A stretch of 64,000 nucleotides of DNA from CAYOHP01 sp964403795 [NCBI: uncultured bacterium] (GTDB lineage: Bacteria > Muiribacteriota > UBA6191 > CAZXTJ01), in NCBI GenBank assembly GCA_964403795.1, contig CAYOHP010000006.1, positions 43,264 through 107,263 on the forward strand. The letters are read 5' to 3'. Of this stretch, positions 45,700 through 53,685 are shown piece after piece. The translations under genes and the position numbers were made by a program. Below the pieces are notes generated by a model. It was not told where the DNA came from. It saw only the letters and a program-made list of their open reading frames with translations, and searched no databases. Positions within the stretch are counted from its first letter, which is position 1; the number at the start of each line of letters is the position of its first letter.

Positions 45700-48027
45700 T
45701 CAAGCCGCCTCCCGGGCCCGTTCCACGGTACGGGCCAGGGCGTCGGGATCGATCGGCTTGGCAAGGAAGTCGTCCATACCGGCCTCCAGGCAGCGGGTGC
45801 GGGCGGCACCCACCACATCGGCGGAGAGGGCGACGATCCGGGGCCTGGCGGTGCCGTCGGTCGCCTTGCGGATCCGACGGGTCGCCTCCAGGCCGTCCAT
45901 CTCGGGCATCTGCACGTCCATCAGGACCAGGTCGTAGGGATTCCGCCCCATCGCCTCGAGGGCTTCGACCCCGTTCCCGGCGACATCCGCGGTGTGGCCC
46001 AGGCGCTTCAGGAACAAGAGGGCGATCCGTTGGTTGGTCTTGTTGTCCTCGGCGAGCAGGATCCGGAGACCGGGCGCCGGAGCCTCCGGGGCGGCGGCGG
46101 CGGGGACCGGGGCTCCCGGGACCGCATCGACGCGGGCCGGCTGGTCCGCCCCGACGGGAGCCACCGCCTGCGGCTGCTCCGTCGAGTGCGCGACCGGTCC
46201 CTCCGGCCGGAGCATCTTCGCCAGGCGCTCGGCCAGCACCGCCCGGCGGACCGGCTTGCGCATCACGGCCTGGAACCCGAGGCGCTCGATCCGCTCCCGA
46301 TCGAGCTTGCCGACCGAGGAGAGGAGGGCCAGGGGGAGGTCCCGTCCCGCCTCGCAGCCTCGCATCCGCTCGGCCAGCTCGAGACCGTTCATCCCCGGCA
46401 TCCGGAAGTCGAGGACCGCCCCGTCGAAGCGTTGCCCGGCCTGGATCCAGGCGAGGGCCTCGAAGGGATCTCGGGTCTCGACGACCTCGATGCCCATCGG
46501 CTTCAGGTAGCCGCGGAGGACCACCAGATTGTTCAGGTTGTCGTCCACCACCAGGACCCGAGGGGCGACCCCGTCCCTGGGGGCGAGCACCACCGACTCG
46601 ACGGAGCCCTGGGCGGAGCGGACCCGGAGCCGGACGCGGAAGGTCGATCCCACTCCGGGCTCGCTCTCCACCGTGATGTCGCCGCCCATGGCCCGGGCCA
46701 GACCGCGGGCGATCGAGAGGCCGAGGCCGGTCCCGCCGAACTGGCGGGAGGTGGAGGCACCCACCTGGGTGAAGGCCGAGAACAGCGCATCGAGACGGTC
46801 CTGGGGGATCCCGATCCCTGTGTCCTTGACGTCCATGCGGAGCTCCCAGACCCCCTCGCCCAGTTCGTTGCCGGCGACCGTCACCGCCACCTCGCCGCGC
46901 TCGGTGAACTTCACGGCGTTGGCCAGCAGGTTCACCAGGATCTGGCGGATGCGGCCCCCGTCGGCGATCACCCGTTCGGGGAGTGCGGCATCGACCCGGA
47001 GCACCAGGTCGACGTCCCGCTCGACCCGCTCCACGTCGAGGAGTTCGAAGGCCTCCGCCAGGCCTTCCCGGAGATCGAAGGGGTAGTCGTCGAGCTGGAT
47101 CTTCTCGGCCTCGATCTTCGAGAGGTCGAGGATGTCGTTGATCAGCATGAGGAGGTGGTCGCCGCTGGTGCGGATGGTGGCCACGTACTCCGCCTGGGTC
47201 TCGTCGAGCCGGGTGTCCCCGAGCAGGGTCGCCATCCCGATGACGGCGTTCATGGGGGTCCGGATCTCGTGGCTCATGCAGGCCAGGAAGCTCGACCTCG
47301 CCTCGGCCGCGGCGATCGCCGCGTCCCGGGCCCGGGTCAGCTCGAAGTTCTGGGTGGCGAGCCGGTGGGCGCGCTCCACCTCGGCCTGCTGGGAGCAGAG
47401 GTCGGCGAGCTCCTGGTAGGCCTGGCGGCAGTTGAGGATCAGGAAGGCATCGATGAAGAGCACCCAGCCGGCGTGCTCCAGGAACCGCCACCACTCGGGG
47501 TTGGACACCCCGTAGATCGACTCGGGCCAGAACACGCCCCGGATCATGTGCTCCAGGGCCACCACCACGGTCGCCGGGACCAGGACCCGGAGGTCCCGGT
47601 AGAAGGCCAGGATCGCCAGCGAGCCGAAGACGTGGAAATGGGTCTCGATCCGCCCCCCGGTGAGGTGGATGAGCAGGGCCGACCAGAGCATCTGGGCCCC
47701 CGCGATCAGGTACCGGGTGCCGGCCTCCCCCGGCCGGAACCAGGCGAGCGCCACGGGCAAGCTGGTGAGCAGACCGCCCAGGACGACCGCCATCAGCACG
47801 TGGGCGTGGACGGCCTTCTCCCCTCCCGACCAGGCGTGGGGGGAGATGAGGACCGAGAGCACGATGGCGGCGATCCACTGGAACACCATGAGACCGGCCA
47901 GGAGGCGATCGGTGCGCACCAGGATCTTCCGGTAGCGCTCCCTGAACAGCGCCTCGCCGGCGCTCCGGACCTCGGCCTCTTCGGACTCCGGGACTGCCCC
48001 CTGAGGTCCCGCCTCGACACCGCTCAT
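45700..48027 (-). CDS. Membrane hybrid histidine kinase with two receiver domains
   Basis: A 775-aa protein. The N-terminal membrane part (about 45-200) has six hydrophobic segments and several histidines, including the loop GGRIETHFHVFGSLAILAFY; His121, 130, 132 and 160 could bind metal or haem. Then a coiled linker, HisKA (SFLACMSHEIRTPMN, His253), HATPase (NLLANAVKF; DTGIGIP; GGTGLGLSI), a first receiver (LVVDDNLNN; VLDFRMPGMNG), a Pro/Ala linker, and a second receiver (LLAEDNKTNQRI; VLMDVQMPEMDG). All catalytic residues are visible. Output must pass through an HPt protein; one is encoded divergently at 49139. The ATG overlaps the stop of the RedB-like gene (ATGA). Confidence 0.93.
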   Translation of the reverse strand: MSGVEAGPQGAVPESEEAEVRSAGEALFRERYRKILVRTDRLLAGLMVFQWIAAIVLSVLISPHAWSGGEKAVHAHVLMAVVLGGLLTSLPVALAWFRPGEAGTRYLIAGAQMLWSALLIHLTGGRIETHFHVFGSLAILAFYRDLRVLVPATVVVALEHMIRGVFWPESIYGVSNPEWWRFLEHAGWVLFIDAFLILNCRQAYQELADLCSQQAEVERAHRLATQNFELTRARDAAIAAAEARSSFLACMSHEIRTPMNAVIGMATLLGDTRLDETQAEYVATIRTSGDHLLMLINDILDLSKIEAEKIQLDDYPFDLREGLAEAFELLDVERVERDVDLVLRVDAALPERVIADGGRIRQILVNLLANAVKFTERGEVAVTVAGNELGEGVWELRMDVKDTGIGIPQDRLDALFSAFTQVGASTSRQFGGTGLGLSIARGLARAMGGDITVESEPGVGSTFRVRLRVRSAQGSVESVVLAPRDGVAPRVLVVDDNLNNLVVLRGYLKPMGIEVVETRDPFEALAWIQAGQRFDGAVLDFRMPGMNGLELAERMRGCEAGRDLPLALLSSVGKLDRERIERLGFQAVMRKPVRRAVLAERLAKMLRPEGPVAHSTEQPQAVAPVGADQPARVDAVPGAPVPAAAAPEAPAPGLRILLAEDNKTNQRIALLFLKRLGHTADVAGNGVEALEAMGRNPYDLVLMDVQMPEMDGLEATRRIRKATDGTARPRIVALSADVVGAARTRCLEAGMDDFLAKPIDPDALARTVERAREAA

Positions 48028-48842
48028 GCCCCACCCCTTCCCTGTCCGGACACCGGACGCTCGGTCTCACGTCTGCGCAAGGGGCGGAGGTGTCCGGCCC
48101 GGCAGGCGTCGTCTGAATTCCCAGCAATCCTCGAGCCAGCTCCACGAGCCGGCTCCGTCAGGTCCCGATCCGGGAACTCCAACCGCTCCAGGATCGAGAC
48201 CGGAGGGCTCCCTCCGGGGGCCGGCCCGGAGGCCAGCCGGCAGCCGAAGACCTCGCTCCGGTCCCGGTCGACGATGCCCCCCAGGACCAGCGCCAGGATC
48301 CGGCGGACCCCGACGTTGTCGCCCTCGTGGCCCCGGGTGGGCGTGATGCCGCCGGCGAACAGGAGGTCTCCTTCCGGCGAGTAGACGAGGGTGGTCCCCG
48401 AGATCCGGGCCCCGAACCGCTCCGCCTCGACACCACCCGGGTCGGCCAGGACCCCGGGGCCGAGCAGGGAGACCGCCCGGTTCCAGAGGTCGCTCTCGAG
48501 GAAGGCCCGGTCCTGGCCCACGGGTTGGACGAAGAGGATCCGGGCCTCGAGCCGGTCCCCGGCCCGGGTCAGCAGGCGGGCGAGTTCCCCCAGGCTGGCC
48601 CGGGTGCATGGGCACCGGGGGTGGGCCACCATCACCAGGGTCGGCCGGGAGCCGCTCTGGGCGAGAAGGCTGGTGCTGGGCCAGCGACCGGGGGCGTCGG
48701 CCGGAGCCCCCGGGGCAGCCCCGTAGTCCAGGAGGAGGACGAAGCCCGCCAGGACCGAGACGATCCAGGCCAGGAACAGGGCAGCGAGGCCGTGGCGGCT
48801 CCTCTGCCCGGACCCGGCGGCATCGCTGGCTTGCGACGACAT
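48024..48842 (-). CDS. RedB-like membrane-anchored thioredoxin-fold protein
   Basis: A 272-aa protein with one N-terminal transmembrane helix (LAALFLAWIVSVLAGFVLLLD) and a periplasmic domain with the motif AHPRCPCTRASLGELARLL. This CxC-containing signature is what I know as the RedB family, often encoded beside a hybrid sensor kinase; the family name is recalled, not checked. SGTTLVYSPEGDLLFAGGIT resembles the end of a thioredoxin fold. It is probably a redox partner or sensor input for the kinase encoded immediately downstream (ATGA overlap). The C-terminal ~60 residues are Arg/Gly-rich and unremarkable. ATG 48842 has GAGAGGAG upstream. Confidence 0.75.
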   Translation of the reverse strand: MSSQASDAAGSGQRSRHGLAALFLAWIVSVLAGFVLLLDYGAAPGAPADAPGRWPSTSLLAQSGSRPTLVMVAHPRCPCTRASLGELARLLTRAGDRLEARILFVQPVGQDRAFLESDLWNRAVSLLGPGVLADPGGVEAERFGARISGTTLVYSPEGDLLFAGGITPTRGHEGDNVGVRRILALVLGGIVDRDRSEVFGCRLASGPAPGGSPPVSILERLEFPDRDLTEPARGAGSRIAGNSDDACRAGHLRPLRRRETERPVSGQGRGGA

Positions 48843-48898
48843 GACGATTCGCTCCTCTCGTCGCCGGGGAGAACGCAAGCCCGGTGCCACGTCGGCGT

Positions 48899-48982
48899 GA
48901 CCGGCTCCGGTCGGACCCGGGATCCCGGTTCGCGGGGAGTCCGCGCAGGCTGCGCGGGGGGCCGCGCGGGATGGACGCGCGG
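48899..48982. promoter_or_regulatory. Cluster of four palindromes between RedB and HPt genes
   Basis: In the 296-bp divergent gap: GACCGG-CT-CCGGTC (48899-48912), the perfect palindrome CCGGGATCCCGG (48917-48928), the hairpin CCGCGCA-GGC-TGCGCGG (48941-48957) and the hairpin CCGCGCG-7 nt-CGCGCGG (48962-48982). The last two share arms and could pair alternatively. Candidate operators or an RNA switch for the phosphorelay genes; nothing else is seen in this gap. Confidence 0.45.
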
Positions 48983-49138
48983 ATCACGCGCCGGGACCCG
49001 CCATGGAAGGAGGCCGCGCCCGGAGGGGATGGGGCCGAGATCCGAGGTCGCCGGCGTTCCCCGACTCCTGGCATCGGATCTGCATCAGGACGATCGAGCT
49101 CCTCGATCCGAGGCGCCGAGTCGGAAGGACGAACCACC

Positions 49139-49507
49139 TTGGACACCGCAGCCTGTTCCCCGGGGGAGGCCTGGCCGGGTCTCCACCGCATCCTGGATCC
49201 TTCCCTGCTCTTCACCCGCCTCGGCGAGGATCGCGAGATGCTCGCGGAGATCCTCTCCCTCTTCCTCGACGACGTGCGATCCCTGGCCTCCGAGCTGGGA
49301 CGGGCGGTGACGGAGGGGTCGGACCGGGAGCCAGCCAGGATCGGCCACGCCCTGAAGGGCGCCGCCGCCAACGTGGGAGCCCTCGGACTCTCGGACCTCG
49401 GCGCCAGGCTCCAGGGTGCCGACCAGGCGGCAGTTCCGGGACTGCACCGGGAGTTGGTGGAGACCCTGGGTGTCCTGGAGACGGCGCTCGGCCATCGGAT
49501 CGGGTAG
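49139..49507 (+). CDS. Histidine phosphotransfer (HPt) protein
   Basis: A 122-aa single-domain phosphotransmitter. The Hpt signature is RIGHALKGAAANVGA with phospho-accepting His70, in a four-helix sequence (FTRLGEDREMLAEILSLFLDDVRSL). The start is TTG at 49139 with GGAAGGA upstream; the frame is open further upstream but without sense. It sits between the hybrid kinase/RedB pair (divergent) and a receiver-CpaE-like gene (86 nt downstream), so it is the obvious relay between them. Confidence 0.88.
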   Translation: MDTAACSPGEAWPGLHRILDPSLLFTRLGEDREMLAEILSLFLDDVRSLASELGRAVTEGSDREPARIGHALKGAAANVGALGLSDLGARLQGADQAAVPGLHRELVETLGVLETALGHRIG

Positions 49508-49593
49508 CAGGAACCTGAATTTCATCGGAAGTGGGACCTCGGGTCCCGGGAAGAAGGCTCGCGGTGGAGACCACCGGGAAGGGAACGTGCGAC

Positions 49594-50811
49594 ATGGGGG
49601 ATGCCAACGGCGGGGGACCACGGCCGGGAGTCGTGATCGCCGACGACATGAAGACGGATCGACGCCAGCTGGAGATCATCCTCCGCGGCGAGACCCGGAT
49701 CCTGGGGACTGCGGCCGATGGAGCCTCCGCCCTGGCTCTGGTCGAGGCCTACCGTCCCGAGATCGTCATCATGGACGTGTGGATGCCCGGGATGGACGGG
49801 ATCGAGGCGACCCGGGAGGTCGTCCGAAGGTTCCCGGAGACCTCGGTGGTGGTGGTGTCCACCGCCACCGAGACGGAGGTCGTGGAACGGGCCATGGCGG
49901 CGGGAGCCAGGGAGTACCTGTTCAAGCCCTCCGAGCCCGAGGAGATCCGGACCGTGGTGGCCCGGCTGGGCCGCCAGAACCTGGAGCTCCGGGCCGTCCG
50001 GAACCGCCACGGGTCCATGCCGGCCCGCGGGATCTGGACCTTCTGCGGTGCCTCCTCCGGAGGCGACCGCACCGTCCTCCTGCTGGGGATGGCCGACGAG
50101 TTGGTCGCCATGGGGGCCAAGGTCGCGGTGGTCGACCTCGACGCCCTGTTCGGCGACATCACCTTCGACCTGGGCCTCTCCTCCGACCCGATGAACCTGA
50201 CGGCCTACGCGGCGGCCCGGGCCGAGGGCATCTCGGTGGACCTCGACGAGTTCCTCCAGGTCCATTCCAGCGGACTCCGGGTGATCGGTCCCTCCGGCGA
50301 CAGCTTCCGGGCGGTGACCCTGGATCCGGCCGTCTCCACCGAGCTGGTCCGGGACCTCGCCCAGCGCTTCGACTACGTGCTGGTGAACCTGCCGGCAGGT
50401 GTTCCCGACACCTGCCTCGATGTGATGGACGCCTCCCGCTTCCTGTTCCCCGTGGGGGCCGGGGACATCTCGGGCCTGCGCGACCTGAAGGTCCTGAACC
50501 GGGTCCTGACCCAGCTCGGGTACCGGCCGGAGCAGATCCACACCCTGGTCACCCGCGCCCGGCGCTCTGAGATCGAGTCCTGGTGCGGGACGCTCCGCTT
50601 GGAGGCCAGCGAGGTCTTCCCGGAGGATGCGGTGGCGATCGGCGAGTCGATCCGCAGGGGCCAGCCGGTGACCCGGAGCTCGCCCCGGAGCCCGCTCACC
50701 CAGACGCTGCGCGATCTGATGGCCAGGCTCCTCGACCGGCCCCAGGTCCAGGCGGAGTCGACCGGCCGGGTCCACAGCCTCTTCGGGCGCCTGCTGGCCT
50801 GGGCCGCCTGA
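49594..50811 (+). CDS. Receiver domain fused to CpaE/MinD-like pseudo-ATPase
   Basis: A 405-aa protein. Residues 10-130: receiver domain with IADDMK, phospho-acceptor Asp61 (VIMDVWMPGMDG), and KPSEPEE. Residues 145-370: a MinD/ParA-type fold as in CpaE/TadZ (VAVVDLDALFGDITFDLGL; YVLVNLPAGV; RFLFPVGAGDISGLRDLKVL; LVTRARRSE). The Walker A position reads CGASSGGDRT (151-160): both the deviant signature Lys and the P-loop Lys are absent (Arg at the latter), so nucleotide hydrolysis is unlikely. CpaE/TadZ proteins localise Tad pilus machinery; here no other tad gene is in view. It likely receives phosphate from the adjacent HPt. Confidence 0.82.
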   Translation: MGDANGGGPRPGVVIADDMKTDRRQLEIILRGETRILGTAADGASALALVEAYRPEIVIMDVWMPGMDGIEATREVVRRFPETSVVVVSTATETEVVERAMAAGAREYLFKPSEPEEIRTVVARLGRQNLELRAVRNRHGSMPARGIWTFCGASSGGDRTVLLLGMADELVAMGAKVAVVDLDALFGDITFDLGLSSDPMNLTAYAAARAEGISVDLDEFLQVHSSGLRVIGPSGDSFRAVTLDPAVSTELVRDLAQRFDYVLVNLPAGVPDTCLDVMDASRFLFPVGAGDISGLRDLKVLNRVLTQLGYRPEQIHTLVTRARRSEIESWCGTLRLEASEVFPEDAVAIGESIRRGQPVTRSSPRSPLTQTLRDLMARLLDRPQVQAESTGRVHSLFGRLLAWAA

Positions 50812-50817
50812 TCCAGC

Positions 50818-51696
50818 CTAGGCCCCGGTCCCGGTCCCGGCGGCCCGGTACTCGGCCGGCAGGGCCGCGATCTCGGCGGCGAGATCGGGACTGGCGAGAC
50901 CGAGGAGGGACTCGAGGCGGGTCGGGTCCATGGAGGTATCCGGGGGCCGGGGAGCGCGCCCCGGGAGCGCGGCGCCGGGGGTGGACACCACCCGGGAGGC
51001 GTCGAGGCCGAAGGCCCTCGCCAGGGCCAGACCGAACTCCAGCTTCGAGAGGTGGCCACGGGCCCCCAGGTTGAAGATCCCGGGGACGGGCCGGGCCAGG
51101 ACCCGGGCGATGCGGTCGGCGACCGTGGTCATGCGAAGCGGCGAGAAGCGGATGTCCGGGAAGAGGGTGACCGGGTGCCCCGAACGGAAGGCCGCCAGGT
51201 ACCAGTCGCTCTGGCTGGTCCTGCCCGGCCGGCGACTGGGGCCGAAGAAATTGGTCCGCAGCACCGTCGCCCCCAGGTCCGCGGCCTCGAGGTCGCCGGC
51301 CAGCTTGCTCCTCCCATAGGTGTTGACCGGGCTGGGCTGGTCCTCGGGGGAAGGCCCGGGGAGGCTGTAGACCTGATCGGTCGAGACATGGACCAGGGTG
51401 GTCCCCCGGCTCCGGCACTCCCCGGCGAGGCGGGCCGGGAGCTCGCGGTTCAGGGCGTCGGCGCGGGCCGGCTCGCGCTCGCAGGCGTCGACGTCCGAGA
51501 GCACCGCCAGGTTGACGACGGCGTGCGGGCGGACCCGGTCGAGGAGTGCGGCCACGGTCCCCGGCAGACAGAGATCGATCGACTCGTCGGCGGGTCCCCG
51601 GAACCCATGACGCACCACCTCGAATCCCGACCCGGCCAGGGCCGGGGCCAGGGTCGATCCCAGGAGCCCGCTGGCGCCGACGATCAGGACCCGCAC
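50818..51696 (-). CDS. RmlD-like NAD(P)-dependent sugar-nucleotide reductase (extended SDR)
   Basis: A 292-aa protein of the dTDP-4-dehydrorhamnose reductase type. Seen: VGASGLLGS Rossmann motif (residues 6-14), NLAVLSDVDACE, HVSTDQVYS with the catalytic Ser/Thr region, NTYGRSKLAGD (YxxxK), and RTNFFG. It probably reduces a 4-keto sugar nucleotide; no other dTDP-rhamnose gene is nearby, so the exact substrate is open. A minus-strand TACAGT (51751-51746) 49 nt upstream may be its -10 element, overlapping the divergent promoter region of the radical SAM gene. Confidence 0.85.
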   Translation of the reverse strand: MRVLIVGASGLLGSTLAPALAGSGFEVVRHGFRGPADESIDLCLPGTVAALLDRVRPHAVVNLAVLSDVDACEREPARADALNRELPARLAGECRSRGTTLVHVSTDQVYSLPGPSPEDQPSPVNTYGRSKLAGDLEAADLGATVLRTNFFGPSRRPGRTSQSDWYLAAFRSGHPVTLFPDIRFSPLRMTTVADRIARVLARPVPGIFNLGARGHLSKLEFGLALARAFGLDASRVVSTPGAALPGRAPRPPDTSMDPTRLESLLGLASPDLAAEIAALPAEYRAAGTGTGA

Positions 51697-51745
51697 CTGG
51701 ACTCGCCCCTCCTCCGGGAACCGGTCCTACCCGGGCCCCGGGGCG

Positions 51746-51765
51746 ACTGTAGCAACGTGTACCCT
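51746..51765. promoter_or_regulatory. Divergent -10-like hexamers (minus TACAGT, plus TACCCT)
   Basis: Minus-strand TACAGT (51751-51746) faces the RmlD-like gene. Plus-strand TACCCT (51760-51765) lies only 8 nt before the GTG of the radical SAM gene, so that mRNA may be leaderless. Confidence 0.35.
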
Positions 51766-51773
51766 TCTGGTCC

Positions 51774-53639
51774 GTGATCCCGCCGCTCCCCGGATCGCCC
51801 CCTCCCCGGCGTTCCGGTCCCGTCGTCCTGGTGGTCCCTCCCCTGGCGGGGATCGAGCGACCCTCGCTGGCGGTCCATGTGCTGCAGGCCTGCGCCAGGG
51901 CCCGCGGCCATGAGGTGCGGATCGCCTACGCCAACCTCCGCTTCGCGGCCCGGATCGGTGAGCGCCAGTACGCGGCCTTCGAGCACATGCCGATGACCTG
52001 GCTCCTGGGGGAGCGCCTGTTCGCCCGCTCTGCCTGGGGGACTCCGGCCCTGGGCCACGACGGGGCCGAGTCGATCCTGGACGAGGTGGTGGCGTTCCTG
52101 GCCCGGGCCGGAAATCCCTCCGCCTCCTCCCGGGACGCGGTGCGCGGCGTCCTCCTCGGGCTCGAGGCCGCGGCCGCGGCCTGGGTCGGGGAGGCCGCCC
52201 AGGCGGTGCTCGCCCTCGAACCATGGGCGGTCGGGTGCACCTCCACCTTCGAGCAGAGCGGGGCCTCGGTGGCGCTGCTCGCCGAGATCCGGCGCCGGCG
52301 ACCCGAGGTCGTCACCATGATCGGCGGCGCCAATTGCGAAGGCGAGATGGCCGAGGGCCTGGCCGAGGTGGCTCCCCACGTCGACCATCTCTTCTCCGGC
52401 GAGAGCGAGGTGTCGTTCCTCTCGGCGCTGGACCGGATGGTCGCCGGCGAGCCGGTGGAACGGATCGTCGCCGGAAGGCCCTGCGAGGACCTGGAGAACC
52501 TGCCCCGCACCGACTTCTCCGAGTACTACGTCGAGCTCGCCGAGGTCCTGCCCGGGAGCGACCTGGTCGCCAAGGGGAGCGTCTACCTGCCCTACGAATC
52601 GAGCCGGGGCTGCTGGTGGGGTCAGAAGCGCCACTGCACCTTCTGCGGGCTGAACGGCGAAGGCATGTTCTTCCGGGAGAAATCCCCGCAGCGGGTGATC
52701 GAGGACCTGCGCGCCCTGCTCCCGATCCACCCGAGCCGCATGGTGTGGATGACCGACAACATCATGCCCAACGGGTTCTTCCGGAGCCTGGTCCCCCGCC
52801 TCGCGGAGGAGCTTCCCGGCCTCCGGATCTTCTACGAGCAGAAATCGAACCTCACCCTCGAGAAGGTCCGGCTGCTGGCCGAGGCCGGGATCACCGACGT
52901 CCAGCCCGGGATCGAGGCGCTGTCCTCCCGGTTGCTGAAGCTCATGGACAAGGGCGTGTCGGGCTCCCAGAACATCGCCACCCTGCGCTACTGCCTGGCC
53001 CACGGCATCACCCTGCACTGGAGCCTGCTGGTCGGCTTCCCCCAGGACCGGATCGACTTCTACGCCGAGACCCTCGACCTCGTCCCCCGGCTGGTGCACC
53101 TCTCGCCGCCCAGCCTGGTCCCGGTGGTGGTGACCCGCTTCTCGCCCTACTTCGACCATGCCGAGCGCCACGGCGTGACCGACCTGGAGCCCTTCGCCTC
53201 CTACCGCCACGTGCTCCCGGTCGGGGCGCCCGCCGCCAAGGTGGCCTACCACTTCACGGGTCGCTACCCCAGCGAGTCCCTCGAGCTCGGCAATCGCCCG
53301 CTGATGCGCAAGCTCGCCGAGGCGGTGGGCCGCTGGAAGGAGCTCTGGGCGCGACCGGAGGCCGAACGTCCGCGCCTCGAGGTCCGACCGGACGGGGAAG
53401 GCGGATACCACCTCGTCGACACCCGGGGGCTGGGCCTGGGCCCGGAGCGCCGTTCCCTGGCACCCGACGAAGCCGCCCGACTGGTGGTGCGGCGGGCCGT
53501 GGCCTCGGTGGAGCGCGGCGACTATGCCGCGGCCCTGGAGCAGGGCCTGATGGTCGAGCTGGACGGGAGCTTCGTCCCGCTGGCCACCGCTTCGCCCGAG
53601 CTGCTGGCGCGCTTCGAGGCCCGGACCACGGAGGCCTGA
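51774..53639 (+). CDS. B12-binding-type radical SAM protein, RiPP maturase 1 (rSAM_ocin_1-like)
   Basis: A 621-aa enzyme. N-terminal cobalamin-binding-like fold (PVVLVVPPLAGIERPSLAVH; GCTSTFEQSGASVALLAEI; MIGGANCEGEMAEGLAE; HLFSGESEVSF), then the radical SAM cluster motif CWWGQKRHCTFCGLNG with cysteines 280, 288 and 291, a CX7CX2C spacing. The RGCWWG...HCTFCGLNG text is, from memory, diagnostic of the radical SAM maturases that C-methylate or otherwise modify ribosomal peptides. It would use SAM plus a cobalamin, in the cytoplasm. No precursor peptide, leader peptidase or transporter is adjacent. The GTG at 51774 is nearly leaderless. Confidence 0.85.
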   Translation: MIPPLPGSPPPRRSGPVVLVVPPLAGIERPSLAVHVLQACARARGHEVRIAYANLRFAARIGERQYAAFEHMPMTWLLGERLFARSAWGTPALGHDGAESILDEVVAFLARAGNPSASSRDAVRGVLLGLEAAAAAWVGEAAQAVLALEPWAVGCTSTFEQSGASVALLAEIRRRRPEVVTMIGGANCEGEMAEGLAEVAPHVDHLFSGESEVSFLSALDRMVAGEPVERIVAGRPCEDLENLPRTDFSEYYVELAEVLPGSDLVAKGSVYLPYESSRGCWWGQKRHCTFCGLNGEGMFFREKSPQRVIEDLRALLPIHPSRMVWMTDNIMPNGFFRSLVPRLAEELPGLRIFYEQKSNLTLEKVRLLAEAGITDVQPGIEALSSRLLKLMDKGVSGSQNIATLRYCLAHGITLHWSLLVGFPQDRIDFYAETLDLVPRLVHLSPPSLVPVVVTRFSPYFDHAERHGVTDLEPFASYRHVLPVGAPAAKVAYHFTGRYPSESLELGNRPLMRKLAEAVGRWKELWARPEAERPRLEVRPDGEGGYHLVDTRGLGLGPERRSLAPDEAARLVVRRAVASVERGDYAAALEQGLMVELDGSFVPLATASPELLARFEARTTEA

Positions 53640-53661
53640 CCGGCGCCGCGGCGGGGCCGGG

Positions 53662-53680
53662 TACGCTGTCGCCCGGAGGT
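53662..53680 (+). promoter_or_regulatory. Putative -10 (TACGCT) and ribosome site (GGAGGT) of the UbiB-like gene
   Basis: TACGCT at 53662-53667 and GGAGGT at 53675-53680, five nt before the TTG at 53686. The ribosome site decides the TTG start. Confidence 0.4.
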
Positions 53681-53685
53681 CGCGC

